Part shown: positions 15,484 to 23,039 of the stretch, one piece after another
How the letters are laid out: every line of letters starts with the position of its first letter
Position numbering within the stretch: position 1 is the stretch's first letter
NCBI RefSeq assembly: GCF_001567585.1
Contig: NZ_LRQV01000013.1
Span: 19,269-83,268 of the forward strand
DNA: 64,000 nt
Direction: 5' to 3'
Origin: Micromonospora rosaria
Lineage (GTDB): Bacteria > Actinomycetota > Actinomycetes > Mycobacteriales > Micromonosporaceae
The notes under the pieces: model-generated
Databases searched by the model: none
Told to the model about the DNA's origin: nothing
What the model saw: only the letters and a program-made list of their open reading frames with translations
Position numbers and translations under genes: made by a program

Positions 15484-16663
15484 CCCGCCGCAGACGTCGA
15501 CGCCGGCCGCTGACCGGGTGCAGACGTCGACGCCGGCCGCTGACCCGCCGCAGACGTCGGCGCCGGCTGCTGATTCGGTGCCGGCGACGAGCGCCGGCAC
15601 GGTGCCGGCGGTCCGGTTCCACGGACCCGCCGACGTCCGGCTGGAGGAGGTGCCGGCCCGCGACCCGCTGCCGCACGAGGTGGCGCTCGCCCCGCTGGCC
15701 GTCGGGGTGTGCGGCACCGACGGCCACATCGTGGCGGGCGACTTCCCGGCCGCCCGCCCGGTCGTGCTCGGGCACGAGGTCTGCGGCCGGGTCACCGCGG
15801 TCGGGTCGGCGGTCGACGGGCTCGCCGTCGGCGACCTGGTGACCGTGGAGCCGCACCACTACTGCACCGGTTGCGTGTACTGCCGGCTCGGCCAGGAACA
15901 CCTGTGCGACCACCGGCGCGGGTACGGGGTGCGGCTCGACGGCGGGATGACCCGGCGGCAGCTCGTGCCGGGGCGGATCGCGTACCGGCTGCCGGCGGGC
16001 ACGGTGCCGTGGATCGGGGCGCTGACCGAGCCGCTGGCCTGCTGCGTGCACGGGATGGACCGGCTCGCCCCCGTCTCGGGCCTGCCGCTGCTGGTGTACG
16101 GCACCGGGCCGGCCGGGGCGATGATGGTGGCGCTGGCCCGCGCCGCCGGGCTCGCCCCGGTGGTGGCCATGGACCCCCGGCCACAGCGGCGTGACCTGGC
16201 CCTGGCGATGGGCGCGCACGCGGTGTTCGACCCCGGCGACCCGACGGCGGAGGCGGCGGCGCGGGCACTGACCGGCGGGCACGGGTTCCCGTACGTGGTC
16301 GACGCGGTCGGTTCGGGGCGGGTGCTGCGCGCGGCGCTGGACCTGGCGTCCCGGGGCGGACGCATCCTGGTGTTCGGGGTCGCCCACCCCGACGACGAGG
16401 TGCCCATCCGGCCGAACGAGATCTTCTCCCGGGAGTTGTCGATCGTCGGCGCGCTGATCAACCCGTACACCCATCACCGGGCGGTGGGGCTGCTGCCCAC
16501 GCTGCCGCTGGACCGGCTGACCCCGGCGTTCTTCGGGCTCGACGCGCTGCCGGCGGCGTTGGCGGAGCAGCGGTCCGGCACGGCCGACAAGGTTTTCCTC
16601 GCCCCGTACGGGGTGGACCTCGCCACCGGCGTCGGCGACCTGGCCGGGGTGGGCCAGGGCTGA
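15470..16663 (+). CDS. Zinc-dependent alcohol/sugar dehydrogenase with repeat-encoded N-terminal tail
   Basis: This 397-residue MDR-family dehydrogenase has catalytic-zinc site VGVCGTDGHI and GHEVCG, structural-zinc loop YCTGCVYCRLGQEHLC, and nucleotide-binding motif VYGTGPAGAMM. The ATG lies inside the end of the GntR gene (14-nt overlap). The first ~45 residues are a Thr/Ala/Pro/Gln tail made of three near-identical decapeptides, absent from ordinary members. It is the second zinc dehydrogenase and the last gene of the operon, followed by a strong hairpin. The substrate is unknown; oxidation or reduction of the sugar or of an aldehyde product are both possible. Confidence 0.88.
   Translation: MTASDPPQTSTPAADRVQTSTPAADPPQTSAPAADSVPATSAGTVPAVRFHGPADVRLEEVPARDPLPHEVALAPLAVGVCGTDGHIVAGDFPAARPVVLGHEVCGRVTAVGSAVDGLAVGDLVTVEPHHYCTGCVYCRLGQEHLCDHRRGYGVRLDGGMTRRQLVPGRIAYRLPAGTVPWIGALTEPLACCVHGMDRLAPVSGLPLLVYGTGPAGAMMVALARAAGLAPVVAMDPRPQRRDLALAMGAHAVFDPGDPTAEAAARALTGGHGFPYVVDAVGSGRVLRAALDLASRGGRILVFGVAHPDDEVPIRPNEIFSRELSIVGALINPYTHHRAVGLLPTLPLDRLTPAFFGLDALPAALAEQRSGTADKVFLAPYGVDLATGVGDLAGVGQG
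15491..15580 (+). repeat. Three tandem 30-bp repeats in the start of the second dehydrogenase
   Basis: Units at 15491-15520, 15521-15550 and 15551-15580, each beginning CAGACGTCG. They encode QTSTPAADRV, QTSTPAADPP and QTSAPAADSV in frame. Copy-number change would not shift the frame. Confidence 0.9.
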
Positions 16664-16669
16664 GCCCGG

Positions 16670-16705
16670 CGGGCCGGCCACCGGCGGAGCCCGTCGGCCG
16701 GCCCG
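16670..16705. terminator. Bidirectional hairpin between convergent genes
   Basis: Perfect 10-bp arms CGGGCCGGCC (16670-16679) and GGCCGGCCCG (16696-16705) lie between the converging dehydrogenase and APC transporter genes. They can end transcription of the long operon and, on the other strand, of the transporter. Confidence 0.6.
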
Positions 16706-16706
16706 G

Positions 16707-18872
16707 TCAGCGCGGCAGGTGGGTGGGCATGTTGGTGACCACGATGCCGGGCACCCGGCGTACCGCCCGGCGCAGGCGGCGTTCGGTGCGGTGGTGCAGC
16801 ACCCGCTGCCAGGGGTGTTCCACCACCACCTCGGGCACGACGACCGTGACGGTGACGTCGGGCCGGCCGCGCCGCAGCGCGCGGACGTACCGGGCCAGCG
16901 GGGCGACGGTCACCCGGTGCGGGGACAGGATCGTCTCCAGCGGGATGTGGTTGCCCCAGGCGTCCCACTGGTCGTGGAAGCGGCGGGCCTCCTGCTCCTC
17001 GGGGCTGACGTGGACGGCGAGGGTCGGCTGCCCGAGCGAGCCGACGTACGCGAGGGTCCGCAGGGCCGCCTGGTTGAGCCGGACCACCGGGACGACGAAC
17101 AGGTGCCGGACCTGCTGCGGGAGGACGGCGGCCGGGTCGGCGGCGACCCCGGCGCGCGGCGGGTGCGCCAGGACCGCCGCCTGCGGGCTCAGCGCGTCGC
17201 GGACCCGGTCGTAGTGCCGGCGGACCCGGAGGAACAGCCAGACCAGCAGCGGGACGGCGAGCACCACCAGCCAGGCGCCCTCGGCGAACTTGGTGACCGC
17301 GGCGGTCAGCAGCACCACGGCGGACAGCAGCGCCCCGACGCCGTTGAGGCAGGCGCGGCGGCGCCAGCCGGCACCCCGGTGGCGGCGCCAGTGGTTGACC
17401 ATGCCGGCCTGGGAGAGGGTGAAGGCCAGGAAGACGCCGACCGCGTAGAGCGGGATCAGCGACTGGGTGTGCCCGCCGAACGCGACGACGATCAGCGCGG
17501 CGCAGGCCGCGAGGGTGACCAGCCCGTTGCTGAAGGCCAGCCGGTCACCCATGTGCAGGAACCGGCGGGGGACGTAGCTGTCCCGGGCCATGAAGTACAG
17601 CAGACGCGGCAGGTCGTTGAAGGCGGTGTTCGCCGCGAAGAGCAGGACGAGCGCCGTGGCGACCTGGATGAGCGGGTACCACGGGCCGTGCGGGAAGGTG
17701 CGGTGGGCGAGCTGCGACAGCAGGGTCTCGTCCCGCCGGGGCACCAGGCCGTTGAGGTGGATCAGCAGGGTCAGGCCGACGAAGAGCACGACGAGGATGC
17801 CGACCATCCAGGTGAGGACCGTGCGCGCGTTGCGCCACTCGGTGGGCCGGAAGACCGGCACGGCGTTGGAGACCGCCTCGATGCCGGTCATCGAGGTGGC
17901 CCCCGAGGCGAAGGCCCGCAGCACCAGCAGCAGGCTCAGCCCCTGCACGGCGGGGGTCGGTGCGGGCGCGACGGGGGTGAAGCCCCGGGCCGCGGCCTGG
18001 CCGAGCCCGACGGCGACCAGCCCGACGACGGCGGCCAGGAAGAGGTACGTCGGCGCGGCGAAGACGTTGCCGGCGACCCGGACGCCCCGGAGGTTGCCCG
18101 CCAGCAGCAGCCCGATGACCGCCAGCGCCAGCGGCACCGCGAGCGGCGTGAGCGTGGGCAGCGCGGAGGTGACCGCGGCGACCCCGGCCGCCACCGAGAC
18201 CGACACGGTCAGGATGTAGTCCAGGATCAGGCCGGCCGCCGCGGCCAGGCCCGCCCGGGGGCCGATGCTGTCGCTGGCCACCAGGTACGACCCCGCACCG
18301 TGCGGGTAGGCGTAGACGGTCTGCCGGTACGACACGCCGACCGTGACCATCAGGACCACCAGGGCCGCCGCGATCGGCAGCGACAGCCCGAGCGCGCCGC
18401 TGCCGGCGAGGAGCAGCACGGTCAGCATCGCCTCCGGCCCGTACGCCACCGAGGACAACAGGTCGGAGGAGAGCACCGGCAGGGCGACGAGCTTCGGCAT
18501 CCGTTCCCGCAGCACGGCCGCGCTGGCCAGCGGCGGACCGAGCAGCAGCCGGCGCAGCCGCCCGGCGGCCCGGCCCGGCGGGGTGTCCCCCCGCTCCGCG
18601 CCGGCGGTGGCGGCGAGGTACCCGGGATGCTCCGGCTGGAACGGCCCCGGCGGGCCGGTTCCGGCGCCGGTGGTGTCCGTCGGCCGCCGCACCTCGCTGA
18701 CCCCGGGGTCCACCGGCAGAGCCCGGACCCGGTCGTTGAGCCGCCACTGCCGGCCGAGCCTGCCCAGGGCGGCGAGGTCACCCGCGGACAGCGGTGGGAA
18801 CTCCGCGGAGGGGCTGAGGGTCGTCGAGGGGGCCGGGGTCTTCTCCTCCCGATCATCCCTCGGCGTGCCCAC
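16707..18872 (-). CDS. APC-superfamily amino acid/cation permease with long soluble ends
   Basis: This 721-residue membrane protein starts at GTG 18872, which follows CGGAGG. Residues ~1-120 are a soluble N-terminal region. About 12 hydrophobic helices follow, with APC marks LSSVAYGPEAMLTVLLLAG, YPHGAGSYLVASDSIG, MTGIEAVSNAVPVF and NTAFNDLPRLLYFMARDSYVPRRFLHMGDRLAFSNG. A ~150-residue C-terminal soluble domain (RHLFVVPVVRLNQAALRTLAYVG; TVTVVVPEVVVEHPWQRVLHH) resembles a UspA-like fold. This is the common actinobacterial layout of a proton-coupled amino-acid or potassium-type permease. No neighbours suggest the substrate. Confidence 0.85.
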   Translation of the reverse strand: MGTPRDDREEKTPAPSTTLSPSAEFPPLSAGDLAALGRLGRQWRLNDRVRALPVDPGVSEVRRPTDTTGAGTGPPGPFQPEHPGYLAATAGAERGDTPPGRAAGRLRRLLLGPPLASAAVLRERMPKLVALPVLSSDLLSSVAYGPEAMLTVLLLAGSGALGLSLPIAAALVVLMVTVGVSYRQTVYAYPHGAGSYLVASDSIGPRAGLAAAAGLILDYILTVSVSVAAGVAAVTSALPTLTPLAVPLALAVIGLLLAGNLRGVRVAGNVFAAPTYLFLAAVVGLVAVGLGQAAARGFTPVAPAPTPAVQGLSLLLVLRAFASGATSMTGIEAVSNAVPVFRPTEWRNARTVLTWMVGILVVLFVGLTLLIHLNGLVPRRDETLLSQLAHRTFPHGPWYPLIQVATALVLLFAANTAFNDLPRLLYFMARDSYVPRRFLHMGDRLAFSNGLVTLAACAALIVVAFGGHTQSLIPLYAVGVFLAFTLSQAGMVNHWRRHRGAGWRRRACLNGVGALLSAVVLLTAAVTKFAEGAWLVVLAVPLLVWLFLRVRRHYDRVRDALSPQAAVLAHPPRAGVAADPAAVLPQQVRHLFVVPVVRLNQAALRTLAYVGSLGQPTLAVHVSPEEQEARRFHDQWDAWGNHIPLETILSPHRVTVAPLARYVRALRRGRPDVTVTVVVPEVVVEHPWQRVLHHRTERRLRRAVRRVPGIVVTNMPTHLPR

Positions 18873-18989
18873 CGCACCTCCGCGTTGCCACCGCGCCGCT
18901 CGCACCACCGACGATCGCAGGAACCACGGCGGCGCAGGCGACGTTCGGCGAAGAACCCCGAACGGTGTGGCTCGACGGGCCCCACGGGC

Positions 18990-18995
18990 GACAAT
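18990..18995 (+). promoter_or_regulatory. Leaderless -10 element of the DedA gene
   Basis: GACAAT ends six bases before GTG 19002, so transcription would begin at or next to the start codon. The same CAATCCC context precedes the kptA start. Confidence 0.4.
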
Positions 18996-19001
18996 CCCGG
19001 G

Positions 19002-19604
19002 GTGGACCGGCTGCTGACCCTGCTCGCGGGCCTGCCGCCACTCGCGGTGCTGACCGTGGTCCTCGTGCTGCCCGCGCTGGAGTCCTCGACGCTGGTGGGG
19101 CTGGTGGTGCCCGGCGAGGCGGCGGTCCTGGTCGGCGGGGTGGCGGCCCACGCGGGCGGGGTGCCGCTCGGGGCGGTGATCGGCGCCGCGACGGTCGGGG
19201 CGTTCCTGGGTGACCAGGTCGGCTACCTGGTGGGCCGGCGGTTCGGGCCGGCCGCGCTGGCGCACGGCCCACGGTTCCTGCGTCGCCGGGCCGACCTGGG
19301 CCGGGCCCGGCGCCTGCTCACCCGGTGGGGCGCGCTGGCCGTCCTGCTCGGCAGGTGGGTGGCCGTCCTGCGCACGGTGGTGCCGCTGGTCGCCGGGGCC
19401 AGCGGGATGCCCCGCACGTCGTTCACGTGGGCGAACCTCGTCGGGGGGACGCTCTGGGCCACCGGCGTGTCCCTGGTGGGCTACCTCGGGGCCGCCTCCT
19501 GGCGGTACCTGGACCAGCGGCTGGGCGTCGCGCAACTCGCCCTCTTCGGCCTGGTCGTGCTCGGCGTGCTGCTGGTGTCCTGGTACCGGCGGCGGCACCG
19601 CTGA
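19002..19604 (+). CDS. DedA/SNARE-associated family membrane protein
   Basis: This 200-residue protein has the DedA signature LPALESSTLVGLVVPGEAAVLVGGVAAHAG near the N-terminus and GRWVAVLRTVVPLVAGASGM in the second half. About five hydrophobic segments are present. DedA proteins are undecaprenyl-phosphate or phospholipid flippases needed for envelope homeostasis. The GTG start has no RBS and is preceded by a -10-like GACAAT, so the mRNA is probably leaderless. It is divergent from the APC permease gene across about 130 bp. Confidence 0.88.
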   Translation: MDRLLTLLAGLPPLAVLTVVLVLPALESSTLVGLVVPGEAAVLVGGVAAHAGGVPLGAVIGAATVGAFLGDQVGYLVGRRFGPAALAHGPRFLRRRADLGRARRLLTRWGALAVLLGRWVAVLRTVVPLVAGASGMPRTSFTWANLVGGTLWATGVSLVGYLGAASWRYLDQRLGVAQLALFGLVVLGVLLVSWYRRRHR

Positions 19605-19640
19605 CCGGGGTGGCCGTGCCGCCGGCCGGTGGACCGGCCG

Positions 19641-20684
19641 TCACCCGCCGGTGGGGGCCCGGCCGTCGCAGCGTACGTCCGGGTCGGCGAGGGGTCGTTG
19701 CGGCATCATCCAGTCCAGGGCGGTCGCCTCCACCGGCCAGCCGTGCACCGCCACCACGCTGTACGGCGCCCCGGCGTCCTGCGGGCAGAGCGCCTGCGAC
19801 CGGACCCGGCCGTTGGGCAGGAACCGCACCACGCCGGTCTCGTCCAGCACGATCGTCGACGTGTCGGTGACCGTGATGAGGGCGCCGACCAGCACCTCCG
19901 GGGCCGCCGGATCGGCCGACGCCCGCTCCGCCCCGTCGTCCGGGGCACCATCGGCCGGCTCCGCCGCGCCCATCTCGACCGCCGCCGTCGGCAGCACCGG
20001 CACCCGGAGGAAGACCGCCCCCATCACCAGGGGGAGCACGGCGGCGACCACGTAGGCCAGACCGTGGGTCAGTGTCGGGGCGACGCGGGCCGGAACCGGG
20101 CCGGTGAGCAGCACGGACGCGGCGGGCGGCACGGCCAGCAGGGCGGCCGTGGTCACCTCGCCCCGCGACGCCGCCGCCCAGATCGCCGGGCCCAGCACGG
20201 CGTACGCCAGCACCGCCGCCGCCACCGGCAATCCCACGCTGACCAGCAGGATCCGGGTCGGCTGGTCCGGGAACAGGTAGCGGGTGCGCAGGGCGAGCAG
20301 CCAGAGCCCGAGCATCAGCAACGTCGGCAGGAACCGGAGTTGCCAGGTGAGCGCCCCCAGGGCGACCCCGGCGGTGAGCACCCAGCCCGGGGTGCGCGCC
20401 GTCCAGGAGGCCAGCAGCGACCGCTCCGGCTCGAACCGGTCCGGCGCGCTGAGCCGCAGCAGCCGCCCCAGCACGCCGAACGTGAGCACGGCCAGCGGGA
20501 GCGCCCAGAGCAGGGCGATCAACAGGGCGCTGAGCAGGCCGAGCGGGCTGACGTACTGCACCAGCAGCAGCATGGTGGACATGTCCTGCCGGCTGAGCTG
20601 CCACAGCCGCAGCACCAGGAGCAGGACGGGGAAGGCCGGCAGGAGGGTCAGCAGCCACTGCTGCGCCTGCCGCGCCCCCGCCAT
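19641..20684 (-). CDS. Polytopic membrane protein coupled to a family-3 binding protein
   Basis: This 347-residue protein has seven or eight hydrophobic segments in residues ~8-245. An extracytoplasmic-looking C-terminal domain of ~100 residues follows (VGALITVTDTSTIVLDETGVVRFLPNGRVRSQALCPQDAG) with two Cys. The start is ATG 20684, lying 37 nt inside the end of the upstream binding-protein gene, so the two are co-translated. No family is recognised. The pairing recalls the GlnH/GlnX pair of mycobacteria, in which an anchored binding protein signals through a membrane partner, but no PknG-like kinase is present here. Confidence 0.7.
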   Translation of the reverse strand: MAGARQAQQWLLTLLPAFPVLLLVLRLWQLSRQDMSTMLLLVQYVSPLGLLSALLIALLWALPLAVLTFGVLGRLLRLSAPDRFEPERSLLASWTARTPGWVLTAGVALGALTWQLRFLPTLLMLGLWLLALRTRYLFPDQPTRILLVSVGLPVAAAVLAYAVLGPAIWAAASRGEVTTAALLAVPPAASVLLTGPVPARVAPTLTHGLAYVVAAVLPLVMGAVFLRVPVLPTAAVEMGAAEPADGAPDDGAERASADPAAPEVLVGALITVTDTSTIVLDETGVVRFLPNGRVRSQALCPQDAGAPYSVVAVHGWPVEATALDWMMPQRPLADPDVRCDGRAPTGG

Positions 20685-21802
20685 CCGACGCGGCCGGCCC
20701 GGGTGACCCGGTTTGGCGACGATCCGGGGTGCGCCGGGACCGGTAGCGCGATCCTCTCCCACGGCCACTGCCGTACCTCCACCTTCCTCGGCTCGGGTTG
20801 CTGCTGTTCCGCGACCGACTGCGGGAGGTTGTAGCGCTGCTGCCACCGGAGGTTGGCGTCGTACGCGTCCTCCCAGGCGGTGTTCTTCTCGTCCTTGGCC
20901 GAGGCGTAGAGCGCGAGGTCGACCAGGTCCCGCAGCGCCAGGTTGGAGCCGGTGTTGACCCCCCACATCTCCTGGGCGGACGAGCCGATGTCCCAGTGCC
21001 GCAGCGGCTTGGCGTTGCGGAGACCGACCGTGAAGCGCTGGCCGTCGTCGTTCGGCTGGTCGCCGGTGACGAAGCCGGCGAGGATCGCCGCGTCGGTCGT
21101 GACCGCGTACACCTGCCCGTCGTACAGCAGCTGGATGCATTCGCTGATCTTGTTCCGGCCGATCGGCGTCGCGCCCGCCTCCCGCAGGCGCTGGGAGGAC
21201 GTCGAGGTGGTGAGCGTGCAGACCCGCTGCCCGGCGAGGTCCTCCAGGCTGCTCACCTGGTCCCGGCCCTCGACGCTCTTGAGCGTCACCACCGACTGCT
21301 CGGTGGCGAGGTACGGGGCGGAGAAGACGGCGCCTTCCTCCTCCTCCCGCTGCCGGGTGATGCTGTACGAGGCGATCACCAGGTCGACGGTGACGAACCC
21401 GTCGCCCTCGCGGGCCTGGCGGCGGGCCCGGTCCTCGCTCTCGATCGGCAGGAAGCGCACCCGGGACCGGTCGATGCCGAGATAGCCGGCGATCATGTAG
21501 GCGATCTCGATGTCGAAGCCCTTCCACACGTTGTTCGAGAACTGCTGGGCGATGCCGGGCTGGTCGTCCTTCACGCCGATGCGGAGGTACTGCCGGCCCT
21601 TCAGGCCGGCCTGTTCCAGCAGTTCGTCGCGGGTCGGTGGGCCGACCGCGACCACGATCGGGATCACGGCCGCCACCAGGACGGCCAGCACGACCACCAG
21701 TCCCACCAACCGGATCTGACGGATCCGGGTGGCGCGCGACGGTGCGGGCACCGCCGCTGTCGGTCCGGCCGGACCCGGCTCGCTTGCCTGGCTCAACTGC
21801 AC
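20648..21802 (-). CDS. Membrane-anchored family-3 substrate-binding protein (GlnH-like)
   Basis: This 384-residue protein has a single N-terminal membrane anchor (RLVGLVVVLAVLVAAVIPIVVAVG, ~31-54) without a lipobox Cys. The bacterial family-3 solute-binding fold follows: LRIGVKDDQPG, GFDIEIAYMIAGYLGI, VDLVIASYSITRQREE, VFSAPYLATEQSVV, LAGQRVCTLTTSTS and YAVTTDAAILAGF. Such domains bind polar amino acids. No ABC permease or ATPase adjoins it, so it is more likely a sensor than a transporter part. Its last 12 codons overlap the polytopic gene. The C-terminal ~20 residues are Arg-rich and look like read-through into that overlap. Confidence 0.82.
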   Translation of the reverse strand: MQLSQASEPGPAGPTAAVPAPSRATRIRQIRLVGLVVVLAVLVAAVIPIVVAVGPPTRDELLEQAGLKGRQYLRIGVKDDQPGIAQQFSNNVWKGFDIEIAYMIAGYLGIDRSRVRFLPIESEDRARRQAREGDGFVTVDLVIASYSITRQREEEEGAVFSAPYLATEQSVVTLKSVEGRDQVSSLEDLAGQRVCTLTTSTSSQRLREAGATPIGRNKISECIQLLYDGQVYAVTTDAAILAGFVTGDQPNDDGQRFTVGLRNAKPLRHWDIGSSAQEMWGVNTGSNLALRDLVDLALYASAKDEKNTAWEDAYDANLRWQQRYNLPQSVAEQQQPEPRKVEVRQWPWERIALPVPAHPGSSPNRVTRAGRVGWRGRGRRSSGC

Positions 21803-21879
21803 CCTCCCCGCTCGCTACCCGGTGCCTGGCCCTCCATTGTGGGGTCGCCGGACGGTCCGTGACGACCCACCAGGGCGGC

Positions 21880-21953
21880 GGCGAGCGGGTCGTGACCCGC
21901 TCGCCGCACAAGGGGCGGGACGACGCCCGGCCGGCTCGACGACCGACCGGGCG
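21880..21953 (-). terminator. Two hairpins downstream of the CHAP gene
   Basis: Nearest to the gene are 7-bp arms CGCCCGG (21924-21930) / CCGGGCG (21947-21953). Further on are perfect 12-bp arms, GGCGAGCGGGTC (21880-21891) and GACCCGCTCGCC (21894-21905). Together they form a tandem terminator for the leftward CHAP transcript. Confidence 0.6.
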
Positions 21954-21963
21954 TTCCCGCGTC

Positions 21964-22641
21964 CTACTTCGGTACCGGTGAGGTGAAGCCGACGACGGAG
22001 GCCGCACGGTTGGACGTGTTGAACACGTGCTTCACCGCGTCGGACCTGTTGCCCTCGACGGAGTTGAAGGTCCCGTCGGTGTTGTTCTCCTGGTACGACG
22101 TGACGATGCCGACGTGGTCGATGACGCCGTCGCCCTCCCAGTCGTACACGACCGCGTCACCCTTGCGCGGGACGTAGCTGCCCTTGGGGTGCCAGGTGCC
22201 GTTGTTCACCCCGTAGGTCCGGAAGCTCGACGCGAGCGCGTTGAGCCCGGTGTACTTCGCCGTTCCCCAGTAGAAGGCGAACTTGGCGAAGTCGGCGCAC
22301 CAGGCGCGGGCCCGCCAGTTCACCGTCACCCAGGACTTCGTGCCGTCGCGGTACTGGTAGCCCTTGCTGGAGGTGCCGCAGGTGGAGGCCGGGTTGTTGT
22401 CGTACCGGTCGTTGTTCGGGTCGGCCCAGAAGCCGGTGTAGAAGTTGCAGTTGGTGCCCTTCTCGGACAGCCGCTTCAGCACCTCCGCGTTGTCCGAGTA
22501 GACCTGGTTGTACGCGATGTTGCCGACGTCGATGCCCAGGGTGGTGTCGGCGGCGTGGGCGGCGGTCGCCGGGACCACCAGCGCGGCGCCGACGGACACG
22601 GTGGCCACCGCCGCGGTGACCATTCTCTTCAGGACGTTCAT
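21964..22641 (-). CDS. Secreted CHAP-domain amidase/endopeptidase
   Basis: This 225-residue protein has a Sec signal peptide (MNVLKRMVTAAVATVSVGAA, cleavage near AHA-AD at ~31). The mature part is a CHAP domain with nucleophile Cys115 in AWCADFAKF and His176 in VIDHVGIVTSY. CHAP enzymes cleave peptidoglycan peptides or cross-bridges outside the cell. ATG 22641 follows GGAGG. It is divergent from the PLA2-toxin gene across ~400 bp that carries several short repeats, so the two secreted proteins may be co-regulated. It could serve cell-wall turnover or attack on competitors. Confidence 0.88.
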   Translation of the reverse strand: MNVLKRMVTAAVATVSVGAALVVPATAAHAADTTLGIDVGNIAYNQVYSDNAEVLKRLSEKGTNCNFYTGFWADPNNDRYDNNPASTCGTSSKGYQYRDGTKSWVTVNWRARAWCADFAKFAFYWGTAKYTGLNALASSFRTYGVNNGTWHPKGSYVPRKGDAVVYDWEGDGVIDHVGIVTSYQENNTDGTFNSVEGNRSDAVKHVFNTSNRAASVVGFTSPVPK

Positions 22642-23039
22642 CGGTCCTCCGGAAAAGCGGGCGGCAGTATGCCTGCGGCCCGTGGGGAAACGCTCCGCCG
22701 GTCGGCGGTAGCGCGGTTCTCGAATTGCGTCCGCTGGTCACTCTTTGATTCGCGTGGCCCCAACCCGCGTGGTGCCACACCGGACGCCATTCGTTTGTAG
22801 CAATCTCCGGCGGTGGCGGTAAGTGATTCGGAACAGGCCCGGACAACCTCGGACAACCCCGGGACGGGGCCCTCCGGCAATCGCGTACGGAACTGTTCCG
22901 AACAAGGCCGGACGCTTCTGGCCGCACCTGTCGGGCGGGCACGTGTTTCGATTCTTCGCGGGTTCGACCACCGCTGGCGGGACACCGTAGGCGGTACGCG
23001 GCAGACCCCCACCGACCCACCGTCCGTAAGGGAGTCACG
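22642..23039. promoter_or_regulatory. Divergent control region with palindrome and repeats
   Basis: About 400 bp between the CHAP gene and the secreted PLA2 protein gene, with no gene of its own. It contains a perfect palindrome CGGAAC-T-GTTCCG (22888-22900) and a direct repeat of 18 bp with 15 matches (22827-22844 and 22896-22913), whose first copy also holds the half-site CGGAAC. The 9-mer CGGACAACC occurs twice (22840-22848, 22850-22858). This density of related elements suggests a regulator binding several sites. Confidence 0.5.

Noticed and set aside
16719..19604. Very long plus-strand frame covering the APC permease and DedA genes
   Set aside because: Its first ~760 codons are the antisense of the permease and read as Gly/Arg/Asp-rich low complexity. 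Only the last 200 codons (DedA) have real motifs and a proper start.
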